Of a stretch of 30,339 nucleotides of DNA, positions 21,431 to 29,371 are shown piece after piece; within the stretch, counting starts at the first letter, position 1; every line of letters starts with the position of its first letter. The DNA lies in contig DHXL01000384.1 in assembly GCA_002415335.1 (NCBI GenBank), forward strand, positions 1 through 30,339. The letters run 5' to 3'. The notes under the pieces are model-generated. The model made no database searches and was not told the DNA's origin. It saw only the letters and a program-made list of their open reading frames with translations. The position numbers were made by a program, and so were the translations under genes. The stretch is from Oxalobacteraceae bacterium UBA5157 (GTDB lineage: Bacteria; Pseudomonadota; Gammaproteobacteria; Burkholderiales; Burkholderiaceae_D).

Positions 21431-22873
21431 TTGTCGACAATCTCAAGTGCACGATGGGTCGCGCTATCGCAAGGGTCAAAAATCGTGTCGCAGTTGGTCA
21501 GCATGACCGTTCTGGCGCGCCTGCTCGCGCCGGAGGCGTATGGCCTGATGGCGTTGGCCGCGATCGTGACGAATCTCGCCTATCTGTTCCGCGACATGGG
21601 GACGGCGGCCGCCGTCATTCAGGCCAAATCGGTTTCTCCCGAGATGGCCAGTACCGTGCACTGGACCAATGTTGGTCTAGGCTTGTTGATCGGGGTACTG
21701 ATTGCCGCCGGTGCGCCGTTGATGGCGCACATGTTTCACGAGGCAGGCCTGGCTAACGTGCTGTATTTGCTGGCGCTGGTGTTCCCGATGACCGGCCTGA
21801 GCGTGTTGCACCAAGCGCTGCTGGAACGCGAGTCGAAGTTCTCGGTTGTGGCGAGTGCCGAGATCGTTGCGGCGCTGGCCGGGCTGGCGGTCGCATTGGT
21901 GATGGCGTGGCGTGGTGCCGGCGTCTTTAGCCTGGTATTTCAAATAATCGTTGCGACCCTGGTGTCGACCGGCATCATCGTGACGCGTTCGGCATTTCGC
22001 GCTCGCCGGCATTGGAGCGCGGCCGAATTCAAATCGATCGCCCGCTTCAGCGGCAATTTGTCCCTGTTCAACGTGGTGCTGTATTTCTCCCGCAACGCCG
22101 ACAGCATGGTGATCGGCCGAATCCTGGGAACGGCGGCGCTGGGCGTCTATTCGATGGCGTATCGGGTGATGTTGTTCCCGCTGCAGAACATGACCTTTGT
22201 GGTCTCGCGCGTGCTGTACCCGGTCATGAGCCGCAAGCAGGATGCGGTCGCCGACGTGGCCAGCCTGTATCTCAAGGCGGTCGGTTTTATCGCCTTTCTG
22301 ACAGCGCCGCTGATGGCTGGCCTGTTTGCCCTGAGAGAGCCGTTCGTGAACCTGATGCTGGGTGAAAAATGGCACGCATCGGCCGTGATTCTTGCGTGGC
22401 TGGCGCCCGTCGGCTTCATTCAATCCCTGGTCAGTACGACGGGCACAGTCCTGATGGCGCGCGGCAGCACCGGCCTGATGCTGCGGCTCGGTCTGATGGG
22501 GGCCGCGCTGCAGGTTGCCGCTTTCGTTGTCGGCGCCCGGTGGGGCATCGAAGGCGTCGCCGCCGCGTATCTGGTGGCGAACATTCTCAATGCGGTACCA
22601 GCTCTGTATTTCAGCGGACGCATGATCGGCATTACGCTGGGCGCGCTGATGCGTTGTATCGCGCCGGCGGTGGCGGCCTCGGCTTTCATGGCCTTCGTCG
22701 TGATTGCGATGCAGGGAATCGTTTCGGCTTCCGTGCATAACGCCTTGCTGGCGTTCCTCGTGCTCGTCGCGATGGGCGCTGCGACCTATGGCGCGGTGAG
22801 TCTATTACTGCTGCGCCCGCATCTCATTAGCCTGCGCTCTTTTTTAGGATTTCAGATGAAAGTAGAGGGATAG
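21431..22873 (+). CDS. Wzx-type polysaccharide flippase (MOP superfamily)
   Basis: A 480-aa polytopic inner-membrane protein with 12-14 hydrophobic segments, recognised as a WzxC-like oligosaccharide flippase that moves the lipid-linked repeat unit to the periplasmic face. The N-terminus SSARWVALSQGSKIVSQLVS followed by VLARLLAPEAYGLMALA is typical of the family, as are the mid-protein SGNLSLFNVVLYFSRNADSM and ILGTAALGVYSMAYR segments. Length is normal. Translation starts at TTG 21431, supported by AAAAAGGA six nt upstream; the first in-frame ATG would remove part of the first conserved helix. The stop abuts the next ATG (TAGATG). It is the expected partner of the polymerase at 24950. Confidence 0.92.
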   Translation: MSTISSARWVALSQGSKIVSQLVSMTVLARLLAPEAYGLMALAAIVTNLAYLFRDMGTAAAVIQAKSVSPEMASTVHWTNVGLGLLIGVLIAAGAPLMAHMFHEAGLANVLYLLALVFPMTGLSVLHQALLERESKFSVVASAEIVAALAGLAVALVMAWRGAGVFSLVFQIIVATLVSTGIIVTRSAFRARRHWSAAEFKSIARFSGNLSLFNVVLYFSRNADSMVIGRILGTAALGVYSMAYRVMLFPLQNMTFVVSRVLYPVMSRKQDAVADVASLYLKAVGFIAFLTAPLMAGLFALREPFVNLMLGEKWHASAVILAWLAPVGFIQSLVSTTGTVLMARGSTGLMLRLGLMGAALQVAAFVVGARWGIEGVAAAYLVANILNAVPALYFSGRMIGITLGALMRCIAPAVAASAFMAFVVIAMQGIVSASVHNALLAFLVLVAMGAATYGAVSLLLLRPHLISLRSFLGFQMKVEG

Positions 22874-23971
22874 ATGGCCACTTTTGACGTACTTCTTCCG
22901 GTAAAGAACGGTATCGCGTTTCTTGCCGAGGCGATCGACAGCATCGTCTGCCAGACCTTCAAGGATTGGCGCCTGATCGTGCTCGATCACGGCTCGACCG
23001 ACGGCAGCGTCGAACTGGCAGAGGCTTATGCAGAACGCGATGCAAGAGTCATTGTTCGCAGTTTTCCTCAGGCGCAAGGACTATCCGGTTTGCTGAACTG
23101 TGGTCTGGATCTGTGCGACTGCACCTATGTGCTGCGTCAGGACGCCGATGATGTCTCGCTGCCGGACCGCATGGAGGTGCTGGCACGTGCGTTCGAGGCC
23201 GACAGCGCGCTCGCGGTGCTCGGTTCGCTCGGCGACGTCATCGATGCGCATGGCAGGACGATCGGAAAAATAGATATGCCGACCGGGCGCCATGGGGTCG
23301 CCGCGGGGGTCCTGTTTCGAACCCCGATCTGCCATCCATCGGCTGCGATGCGGTTCGATGCGATGTGTCGCCTGGGCCGGGTAAGCGGGCCCGGCGTCCG
23401 TTATGGCGAAGACTTCATCGGCGCGGTGCCGGTCGAGCGCCGTTTGCATGTTCCAGGGCTGGCGGAAGATTACTTCTTGTTCGGGCAACTGGCACTGGTT
23501 GCGCCCTGCATGAACGTCGACCGCCGCCTGATCAAGTACCGCTGGCACGGGGCAAACATCGGCACGACCAAGCACCTGGCCCAGATGCAGGTGGCGCTGA
23601 ATATCTCTCGTTATCTCGCCGAGTCCGTCTCTATTGTGATGGGCGTCGGGCACTTTGATCCGGCACCGTTCTGCAACCATGGCGAGCGCCTGTTCGAGAT
23701 CGAAGGGCAGACCGATTTTTCTGCGGCCTACGTCGCGCTGCGCCGGGCCTTGCTGAAGATCGTTCCGGCTAGCGACGAGCTGGAACGCGAGTTGGCTTTC
23801 CGCAAGGTGATTTCGGATCGGGCAAGGGCCACCATGGCTGCGCGCTTTTGTTCCTACGCGGTGCGCCATGGTGTGCATCCAGCGGAGTCGCGCACGATCA
23901 ATTCCTGGATGCTGCGCGGGCTCAAGAAGCAGCCTATTCTGCTGCTCAAGCCGTCCGGACTGTTCTCATGA
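22874..23971 (+). CDS. Family 2 glycosyltransferase
   Basis: A 365-aa GT2 glycosyltransferase. It starts directly with the nucleotide-binding strand DVLLPVKNGIAFLAEAIDSI. The acidic motif VLDHGSTDGS (36-45) has His in place of the more usual Asp, and the DxD is RQDADD (88-93), followed by LPDRME. The C-terminal 150 residues are helical and not obviously membrane-spanning. It is predicted to add one sugar to the growing repeat unit at the cytoplasmic face. The ATG follows the flippase stop without a gap, and the gene's own stop overlaps the next start (ATGA), so three genes in a row are coupled. Sugar specificity is unknown. Confidence 0.87.
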   Translation: MATFDVLLPVKNGIAFLAEAIDSIVCQTFKDWRLIVLDHGSTDGSVELAEAYAERDARVIVRSFPQAQGLSGLLNCGLDLCDCTYVLRQDADDVSLPDRMEVLARAFEADSALAVLGSLGDVIDAHGRTIGKIDMPTGRHGVAAGVLFRTPICHPSAAMRFDAMCRLGRVSGPGVRYGEDFIGAVPVERRLHVPGLAEDYFLFGQLALVAPCMNVDRRLIKYRWHGANIGTTKHLAQMQVALNISRYLAESVSIVMGVGHFDPAPFCNHGERLFEIEGQTDFSAAYVALRRALLKIVPASDELERELAFRKVISDRARATMAARFCSYAVRHGVHPAESRTINSWMLRGLKKQPILLLKPSGLFS

Positions 23972-24936
23972 ATGTCGCCGAGAATCTTGCCGGCATCGCG
24001 GGAAACGAACCGCACGCGCCGATCAACCCCGTCGTGAGCGTCATCGTTCCATCGTATAACCGCGGTTATTGCATCGCGCAATGTCTGCGAAGCATCCTGA
24101 ATCAGACCTTCGTCGACTTCGAAATTATTGTCGTCGACGATGCTTCGAGCGACGATACGCGGGCGCAGGTCCTGAGTATTCCGGATTCCCGGATTCGTTA
24201 TCTGGCACACGATGCGAACCGGGGCGGAGCCGTTGCCCGCAATTCGGGCATCCGGATCGCAAGCGGCGAGTTTATCGCGTTCCTCGACAGCGACGACCAC
24301 TGGCAGCCGGACAAGCTGGCCAAGCAGGTCGAAAGCCTGAGGCGGCTCGGGATGCAATGCGGACTAAGCTACACCTGGCTGTCTTGTGTCGACGATGCGG
24401 GCACCGAAACCTTGCGGGTCAATCCCGAGATCGAGGGCAAGTGCTTTGAAGAGATGCTGGTGTCGAATTTTATCGGCACATTCTCGAATATTGTCGTGCG
24501 CAAGTCGCTTCTGATCGAGGTCGGGGCACTCGACGAGGCGTTTCGAAGCTGCCAGGACTGGGACTTGTTCATCCGCCTGACCAAGCGTGCATCGGTGCAT
24601 TGCCTGCGCGAATATGCGGTGAGCTATCTGCTGAGCGTGTCCGACAAGAACCGGATTTCGACCAACCCGCGCTCGGTCATCCAGGGGCACCGGCGCATTC
24701 TTAACAAGTATGCGGTCGACTATTCCGCGCTGCCGCTTCCGACCCGGCGCCGGGCGCTGCGTTTCTTCATGCGCATCTTCGCCGATACCGGCAGTGTTCG
24801 CGACACGCTCGCGATGGGCCTGAAGCGCCTGCATTGCGGATTCTCGCTGGGCGACTTGAAGAATTCCGTTCACCTCATGCTTCGCGCGTCAAGAAGGTTC
24901 TTGACGATGAAGATGCATGCATTTCGTCGTGCCTGA
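23968..24936 (+). CDS. Family 2 glycosyltransferase
   Basis: A 322-aa GT2 glycosyltransferase. A polar leader of about 20 residues precedes VVSVIVPSYNRGYCIAQCL. The first acidic motif is VVDDASSDDT (55-64) and the DxD is FLDSDD (105-110) followed by HWQPDKL. NRGGAVARNSGI and CQDWDLFIRL, the latter holding a likely catalytic-base region, are also typical. It is predicted to act on the lipid-linked repeat unit at the inner membrane. It overlaps the preceding glycosyltransferase by 4 nt. An upstream in-frame start at 23848 lies inside that gene and is rejected. Donor and linkage cannot be read from the sequence. Confidence 0.89.
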   Translation: MNVAENLAGIAGNEPHAPINPVVSVIVPSYNRGYCIAQCLRSILNQTFVDFEIIVVDDASSDDTRAQVLSIPDSRIRYLAHDANRGGAVARNSGIRIASGEFIAFLDSDDHWQPDKLAKQVESLRRLGMQCGLSYTWLSCVDDAGTETLRVNPEIEGKCFEEMLVSNFIGTFSNIVVRKSLLIEVGALDEAFRSCQDWDLFIRLTKRASVHCLREYAVSYLLSVSDKNRISTNPRSVIQGHRRILNKYAVDYSALPLPTRRRALRFFMRIFADTGSVRDTLAMGLKRLHCGFSLGDLKNSVHLMLRASRRFLTMKMHAFRRA

Positions 24937-24949
24937 AGGTCATATTTTC

Positions 24950-26365
24950 ATGGACAAGCACACGCTTCTATCGCCCAGGCTGATCTCCGTGGCGGCGATC
25001 GTGTTCATCGCCGTTCTGGTCGGCTCGCTGCTCCCGCTTTATGTCGATGCGATGGATGCCGGATTTGCGCGTTCGATGGCCTTGCCCGTCGTGCTGCTGC
25101 TCGGCCTATTGCTTCTGTATAGCCGCATCTGGTTGCTGCTATTGATTCTCTTGTTCAGGTCTTGCGGTGACATATTTCTCGAGTCGACGAAGTTTTCTAT
25201 CGGGGCGATGCAAATTGGCGTGGGCGGTCTGATCAATGTGTTTGTGATCTTGATTGCATTACTGCTCATGGTCGAAAAGCCCGCGATCCTGCCGAAAAAA
25301 ATGCTGTCGATGTGGGGCCCGTTCCTTATTCTTGCTCTGCTCGGTATTGTGATTGCCCCGATCAAGGGCGATGCGATCCGTCTCTATCTCGCATTGATTT
25401 CCTATTTTGCGATTTTCATCAGCGCATTTTATTTTGTCCGGTCGCGTGACGATTTCAAACGCTGCGTACGCCTCGTTTTGTGGTCGTCGGTGTTGCCGGC
25501 CCTTTATGCCTTGTTTGATATCGCGCTGCACGGCGGCGTCACTGGTCCGAACGGGGCAAGGCTGCAAAGCACGTTTTCTCATCCGAATATCTTTGCCTTC
25601 TATTTGACACTGGTGATCTCGCTGGGCCTGTACCTCCTCAAGAGTGAGGCTGCGACCCTGTCGAACCGAAACCGGCTGATACTCGCCGGGTATACGTTTT
25701 TGTTGCTTGCTCTCCTGATGTTGACCCAAACCCGGAGTGCCTGGATTGCATGCTTCCTGATGTTCTGCGCGTACGGATTATTTTTCCAGCGCCGATATCT
25801 CTTGTACCTTGTTGCGCTTCCGTTGCTGGCTCTGCTGATCCCGAGTGTGCGCGATCGCGTGCTCGATCTGGAAGCCGGCAATCAGGTCGTCCAATATGCA
25901 AAACTGAACTCGTTTGCCTGGCGCGTGTATCTGTGGGAGTCGGGCTTCAAATGGATGCGCCCGGCACATTACCTGCTCGGTTACGGGCTGGATTCGTTCC
26001 AGCACTTTTCTCCGACGTTTTTCCCTCTCGCCGGAAAGACCCATTTCAACGCCCACAACATTTATGTCCAGTGGATCTTTGAACTGGGTGCGTTCGGCTT
26101 TCTGGCCTATCTGTGGCTATACGGCCGTTTGCTGTGGATATTGAGGAAGATGCTGCCGAAGGACAAGCTGGGCGGCTTCATCATGATATCGCTGGTGATT
26201 CAGTATCTGATGGTTTCGTTCTCCGACAACATGGCGTCGTATCTGGTTTTCAATTGGTATTTCTGGTTCGTCGCGGGTTCGGCGTGCGCAGTCGTGGCGG
26301 CCGATTCACGATCTGAAACGATCAGCGCCGGGCAAAAAATGCGGGGTGACCAACGTGGCGCATGA
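24950..26365 (+). CDS. Wzy/O-antigen ligase-like polymerase
   Basis: A 471-aa polytopic membrane protein with 10-12 hydrophobic segments and the Wzy_C/O-antigen ligase signature. LTQTRSAWIACFLMF in the middle is followed by a periplasmic loop with RVYLWESGFKWMRPAHYLLGYGLDSFQ and then THFNAHNIYVQWIFELG, containing the conserved HN-Y pattern. In an operon with a Wzx flippase and a Wzz-type EpsF it is most simply the Wzy polymerase that links repeat units in the periplasm, although a ligase role cannot be excluded. ATG 24950 is chosen, with GAAGG about 11 nt upstream; ATG 24917 would overlap the previous gene by 20 nt. Its 3' end overlaps the acetyltransferase gene by 20 nt. Confidence 0.87.
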   Translation: MDKHTLLSPRLISVAAIVFIAVLVGSLLPLYVDAMDAGFARSMALPVVLLLGLLLLYSRIWLLLLILLFRSCGDIFLESTKFSIGAMQIGVGGLINVFVILIALLLMVEKPAILPKKMLSMWGPFLILALLGIVIAPIKGDAIRLYLALISYFAIFISAFYFVRSRDDFKRCVRLVLWSSVLPALYALFDIALHGGVTGPNGARLQSTFSHPNIFAFYLTLVISLGLYLLKSEAATLSNRNRLILAGYTFLLLALLMLTQTRSAWIACFLMFCAYGLFFQRRYLLYLVALPLLALLIPSVRDRVLDLEAGNQVVQYAKLNSFAWRVYLWESGFKWMRPAHYLLGYGLDSFQHFSPTFFPLAGKTHFNAHNIYVQWIFELGAFGFLAYLWLYGRLLWILRKMLPKDKLGGFIMISLVIQYLMVSFSDNMASYLVFNWYFWFVAGSACAVVAADSRSETISAGQKMRGDQRGA

Positions 26366-26876
26366 TCCCGATTGGCTGGCCGATCTTCAGCGCTATGGCA
26401 GCCGGCCGTTCTCGCGCGAACAATCGATTTGGGCGGTATGGATTTATCGTTTCGGCCGTCGTCTCGATCAGCGGCCGGAGGGCCTGGCCCGGCGCCTGAT
26501 GACGAGCTGGTATTGGCTGCTGTTTCGTGTGGTGGAGACCGGCGTCGGCGTCAGCCTGCCCAAGTCGGTGCGGATTGGGCCGGGTTTGCGCATCTGGCAT
26601 TTTGGTGGAATCTTCATCCATCCGGATGTCGTGATCGGATCGAACTGCACGCTGCGCCAGGGCGTGACGATCGGCAATCGACAGGAAGGCGGCCCCGTGC
26701 CGGTGCTCGGAGATGAGGTCGAGCTGGGTGCCTACGCACAGGTGCTGGGCGGTATCCGCATCGGTCATGGCTGCAAGATCGGCGCGATGGCGGTTGTGCT
26801 GTGCGATGTCCCCGATGGTGCCACGGCGGTAGGCGCGCCGGCGAGAATCATTCCATCGGCGCACGCCGGCCGGTAG
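26346..26876 (+). CDS. Serine acetyltransferase-like hexapeptide acyltransferase
   Basis: A 176-aa acyltransferase with a left-handed beta-helix, of the serine acetyltransferase-like group found in polysaccharide operons. A helical N-terminal part of about 75 residues is followed by hexapeptide repeats from about residue 76 (VRIGPGLRIWHFGGIFIHPDVVIGSN to GAPARIIP). TIGNRQEGGPVPVLGDEVELGAYAQVLG is diagnostic of the LbH_SAT fold. It is much shorter than CysE, so it is more likely to acetylate a sugar using acetyl-CoA in the cytoplasm than to make O-acetylserine. The GTG start at 26346 overlaps the polymerase by 20 nt; a second GTG at 26355 is also possible. It follows the operon's theme of polymer acylation. 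Confidence 0.84.
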   Translation: MTNVAHDPDWLADLQRYGSRPFSREQSIWAVWIYRFGRRLDQRPEGLARRLMTSWYWLLFRVVETGVGVSLPKSVRIGPGLRIWHFGGIFIHPDVVIGSNCTLRQGVTIGNRQEGGPVPVLGDEVELGAYAQVLGGIRIGHGCKIGAMAVVLCDVPDGATAVGAPARIIPSAHAGR

Positions 26877-26912
26877 CCGGGCGTCAGATATTTTATCGAT
26901 AGGGGGTGACGA

Positions 26913-28181
26913 ATGAAAATTGCGTACCTGGTTAATCAGTATCCGAAGGTCAGCCACAGCTTCATCCGGCGCGAGATTCTCGCACTGGAGAGGCAAGGCT
27001 TTGAAGTCCAGCGGATCGCGGTCCGTGGATGGGACGCCGAACTGGTGGACGGCGAAGACCTGCGCGAGCGCGATCGGACCCGCTATGTTCTGCAGCGCGG
27101 CATGGCAAGCTTGCTGGTGGCCAGCGTGCGGATGCTGGTGGCCAGTCCGATGCGGTTTCTGCACGCACTATGGCTGGCGCTGGCGATGGGCAGGCGGGCG
27201 GACCGGCCATGGCCGTTTCACCTGATCTACCTGGCGGAAGCCTGCCGGATCGTTCCCTGGCTGAGCCGATTCGGCGCGCGCCATCTGCATGCGCATTTTG
27301 GTACCAATTCCGCCGAAGTCGCGATGCTGGCGACGACGCTGGGCGGCCCGCCCTACAGCTTCACGGTCCATGGGCCGGAAGAATTCGACAAGCCGGAATT
27401 CCTGCGGATCAAGGACAAGATCAGCCGCTCCGCTTTCGTGGTGGCGATCAGCTCGTTCGGCCGCAGTCAGCTGTTTCGCTGGGCTGATTATGTCGATTGG
27501 CCGAAGGTGCACGTCGTGCATTGCGGGATCGAGCCGGTATTTCATTCGGTGCCGGCGGTGCCGATTCCCGCAGCGCCTCGCGTGGTATGCGTGGGTAGAT
27601 TGTGCGAGCAGAAAGGGCAATTGCTGCTCGTGAACGCGATCAGCCAATTGGCCCGCAAGGGGATCGAGATCGAACTGGTCCTGGCCGGTGACGGAGAAAT
27701 GCGCGCTGAGCTGGACGCGCTGATTGTGCAGCATCGACTCCAGAGCCAGGTACGCATTACCGGCTGGATCAGCAGCGACCAGGTGCGCGAAGAGATTCTG
27801 GCGGCGCGGGCGCTGGTGTTGCCGAGTTTCGCCGAGGGGCTGCCGGTGGTGATCATGGAAGCGATGGCATTGCGCCGACCTGTATTGAGCACTTACGTGG
27901 CGGGAATTCCTGAACTGGTGCAGCCCGGAGAAAACGGTTGGCTGTTTCCCGCCGGAGATGTCGATGCGCTGGTCGCGGTGTTGGAAGAATTCCTGGCAAC
28001 GCCCGTTGCCGTACTCGATGCAATGGGCGCGGCGGGCTACCAGCGCGTCCTTGAACGGCATTCCGCCGATATCGAAGCAGCAAAACTGGCACGGCTTTTT
28101 CGCGCCGGGCAGACTGCGGCCGCCGCCGCGAGTGAGCCGGTTTCAACCTCGCTGCTGCTCGCCCCTGAACGCATGGAGTGA
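26913..28181 (+). CDS. Family 4 glycosyltransferase (WcaL/colanic-acid type)
   Basis: A 422-aa GT-B fold glycosyltransferase. The N-terminal domain begins MKIAYLVNQYPKVSHSFIRREI and carries HLHAHFGTNSAEVA, typical of the WcaL-like branch. The C-terminal donor domain (from about residue 225) has VVCVGRLCEQKGQ, LAGDGEMRAEL and the catalytic EX7E motif (Glu308 to Glu316, EGLPVVIME), then AGIPELV...GWLFPAGD. It is predicted to transfer a sugar with retention of configuration onto the repeat unit in the cytoplasm. An AGGGGGTG ribosome site precedes the ATG. The last 25 residues are Ala/Ser-rich and variable. The next gene follows within 5 nt. Confidence 0.91.
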   Translation: MKIAYLVNQYPKVSHSFIRREILALERQGFEVQRIAVRGWDAELVDGEDLRERDRTRYVLQRGMASLLVASVRMLVASPMRFLHALWLALAMGRRADRPWPFHLIYLAEACRIVPWLSRFGARHLHAHFGTNSAEVAMLATTLGGPPYSFTVHGPEEFDKPEFLRIKDKISRSAFVVAISSFGRSQLFRWADYVDWPKVHVVHCGIEPVFHSVPAVPIPAAPRVVCVGRLCEQKGQLLLVNAISQLARKGIEIELVLAGDGEMRAELDALIVQHRLQSQVRITGWISSDQVREEILAARALVLPSFAEGLPVVIMEAMALRRPVLSTYVAGIPELVQPGENGWLFPAGDVDALVAVLEEFLATPVAVLDAMGAAGYQRVLERHSADIEAAKLARLFRAGQTAAAAASEPVSTSLLLAPERME

Positions 28182-28186
28182 ACGCT

Positions 28187-29371
28187 ATGCCTGTGTTTGA
28201 AACGATCTTCCTGCTGATGTTGCTGCTGCTGTCGGTACCGGTATTGGTTTTTGCTATCCAGGTCGCGATTGCCCTGCCGCCCGCACGGCGGCAGCAAGCT
28301 TCCAGCGGCTATCGGCCATCGATTGCAGTTCTGGTACCGGCTCATAACGAAGCGGCCGGCATCGCCGCAACCTTGCGTTCGATCCAGGCGCAGCTTCAAC
28401 GCGGTGACCGCGTGCTGGTCGTAGCGGACAATTGCATTGACGGCACCGCCGCAGCGGCCATGGAAACCGGGGCCGAGACCATAGAACGGAACGACGCGTC
28501 GCGGCGCGGAAAAGGGTTTGCGCTCGACTTTGGCGTGCGTCATCTGACGTTGAGACCGCCCGAAGTGATCGTCATTGTCGATGCGGACTGCTTGCTGCAC
28601 AGTGGCGCGCTCGATCTTTTGGCAACCCGCAGCCTGGCCGTGAACCGACCCGTTCAAGCTCTATATTTGATGCAGTCGCCGCCTGGGGCGGGGCTGAAAA
28701 CCAAGGTCGCCGAATTTGCCTGGACCGTGAAAAACCGGGCCAGGGCGTTGGGCTTTCAGCGCGCGGGCCTGCCTTGTCAATTGATGGGCACCGGCATGGC
28801 CTTCCCCTGGCCATTGATCGAACGGGCAGAGCTGGCAAGCGGCCATATCGTCGAAGACCTGAAACTGGGACTCGATTTTGCGCGCGCCGGCCAGGCGCCG
28901 CTGTTTTGCCCCGAGGCGCTGGTCACCAGCGTGTTTCCGACCGAAGCGGAAGGGGTGCGGACACAGCGCATGCGCTGGGAGCATGGGCATCTGGGCGTGA
29001 TCCTCAGAGATGGCCCGCGGCTGCTGCTTGAAAGCCTGCGCACGGCGAATCCCGACCTGTTTGCGCTGACGATCGATATGTGCGTCCCGCCGCTGGCCCT
29101 GCTGACTTTGCTGGTGCTGGCTACCTGTTTGCTGGGGATGCTGCTGTGGGCGGTCACCGGCAATCCACTGCCGTGGAGCGCCGCCCTCATTGATCCGGCC
29201 ATATTGGGCCTTGCGGTGCTAATGGCGTGGACCAGGTTCGGGCGCGGCATCCTGACATTCCGGCATCTCGCCTACGCGCCGATCTATGCGCTGTCGAAAA
29301 TTCCGCTGTACGTGAAGTTCCTGGTGCGCCGTCAGGTCGAATGGGTGCGCTCGCACCGGGACCTGCCATGA
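28187..29371 (+). CDS. Membrane GT2 with processive-type D/DxD/ED/QxxRW motifs
   Basis: A 394-aa membrane-anchored family 2 glycosyltransferase. One N-terminal span (about 5-30) precedes the GT-A domain with IAVLVPAHNEAAGI, ADN (80-82), DAD (132-134), ED (223-224) and QRMRW (260-264). Two or more spans follow at about 295-345, with a basic tail. This acidic-plus-QxxRW set is the one used by cellulose/hyaluronan synthase-like enzymes, although some single-sugar transferases share it. Its size is small for a true synthase with a secretion channel. ATG 28187 is preferred, with GGAG eight nt upstream; a GTG at 28178 would overlap the GT4 stop. Its stop overlaps the next gene (ATGA). Confidence 0.86.
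   Translation: MPVFETIFLLMLLLLSVPVLVFAIQVAIALPPARRQQASSGYRPSIAVLVPAHNEAAGIAATLRSIQAQLQRGDRVLVVADNCIDGTAAAAMETGAETIERNDASRRGKGFALDFGVRHLTLRPPEVIVIVDADCLLHSGALDLLATRSLAVNRPVQALYLMQSPPGAGLKTKVAEFAWTVKNRARALGFQRAGLPCQLMGTGMAFPWPLIERAELASGHIVEDLKLGLDFARAGQAPLFCPEALVTSVFPTEAEGVRTQRMRWEHGHLGVILRDGPRLLLESLRTANPDLFALTIDMCVPPLALLTLLVLATCLLGMLLWAVTGNPLPWSAALIDPAILGLAVLMAWTRFGRGILTFRHLAYAPIYALSKIPLYVKFLVRRQVEWVRSHRDLP

Noticed and set aside
21677..22738. 353-codon open frame on the minus strand inside the flippase gene
   Set aside because: It is an antisense shadow of a high-GC gene; its product is His/Arg/Gln-rich low-complexity sequence without any domain, while the plus-strand flippase is unmistakable.
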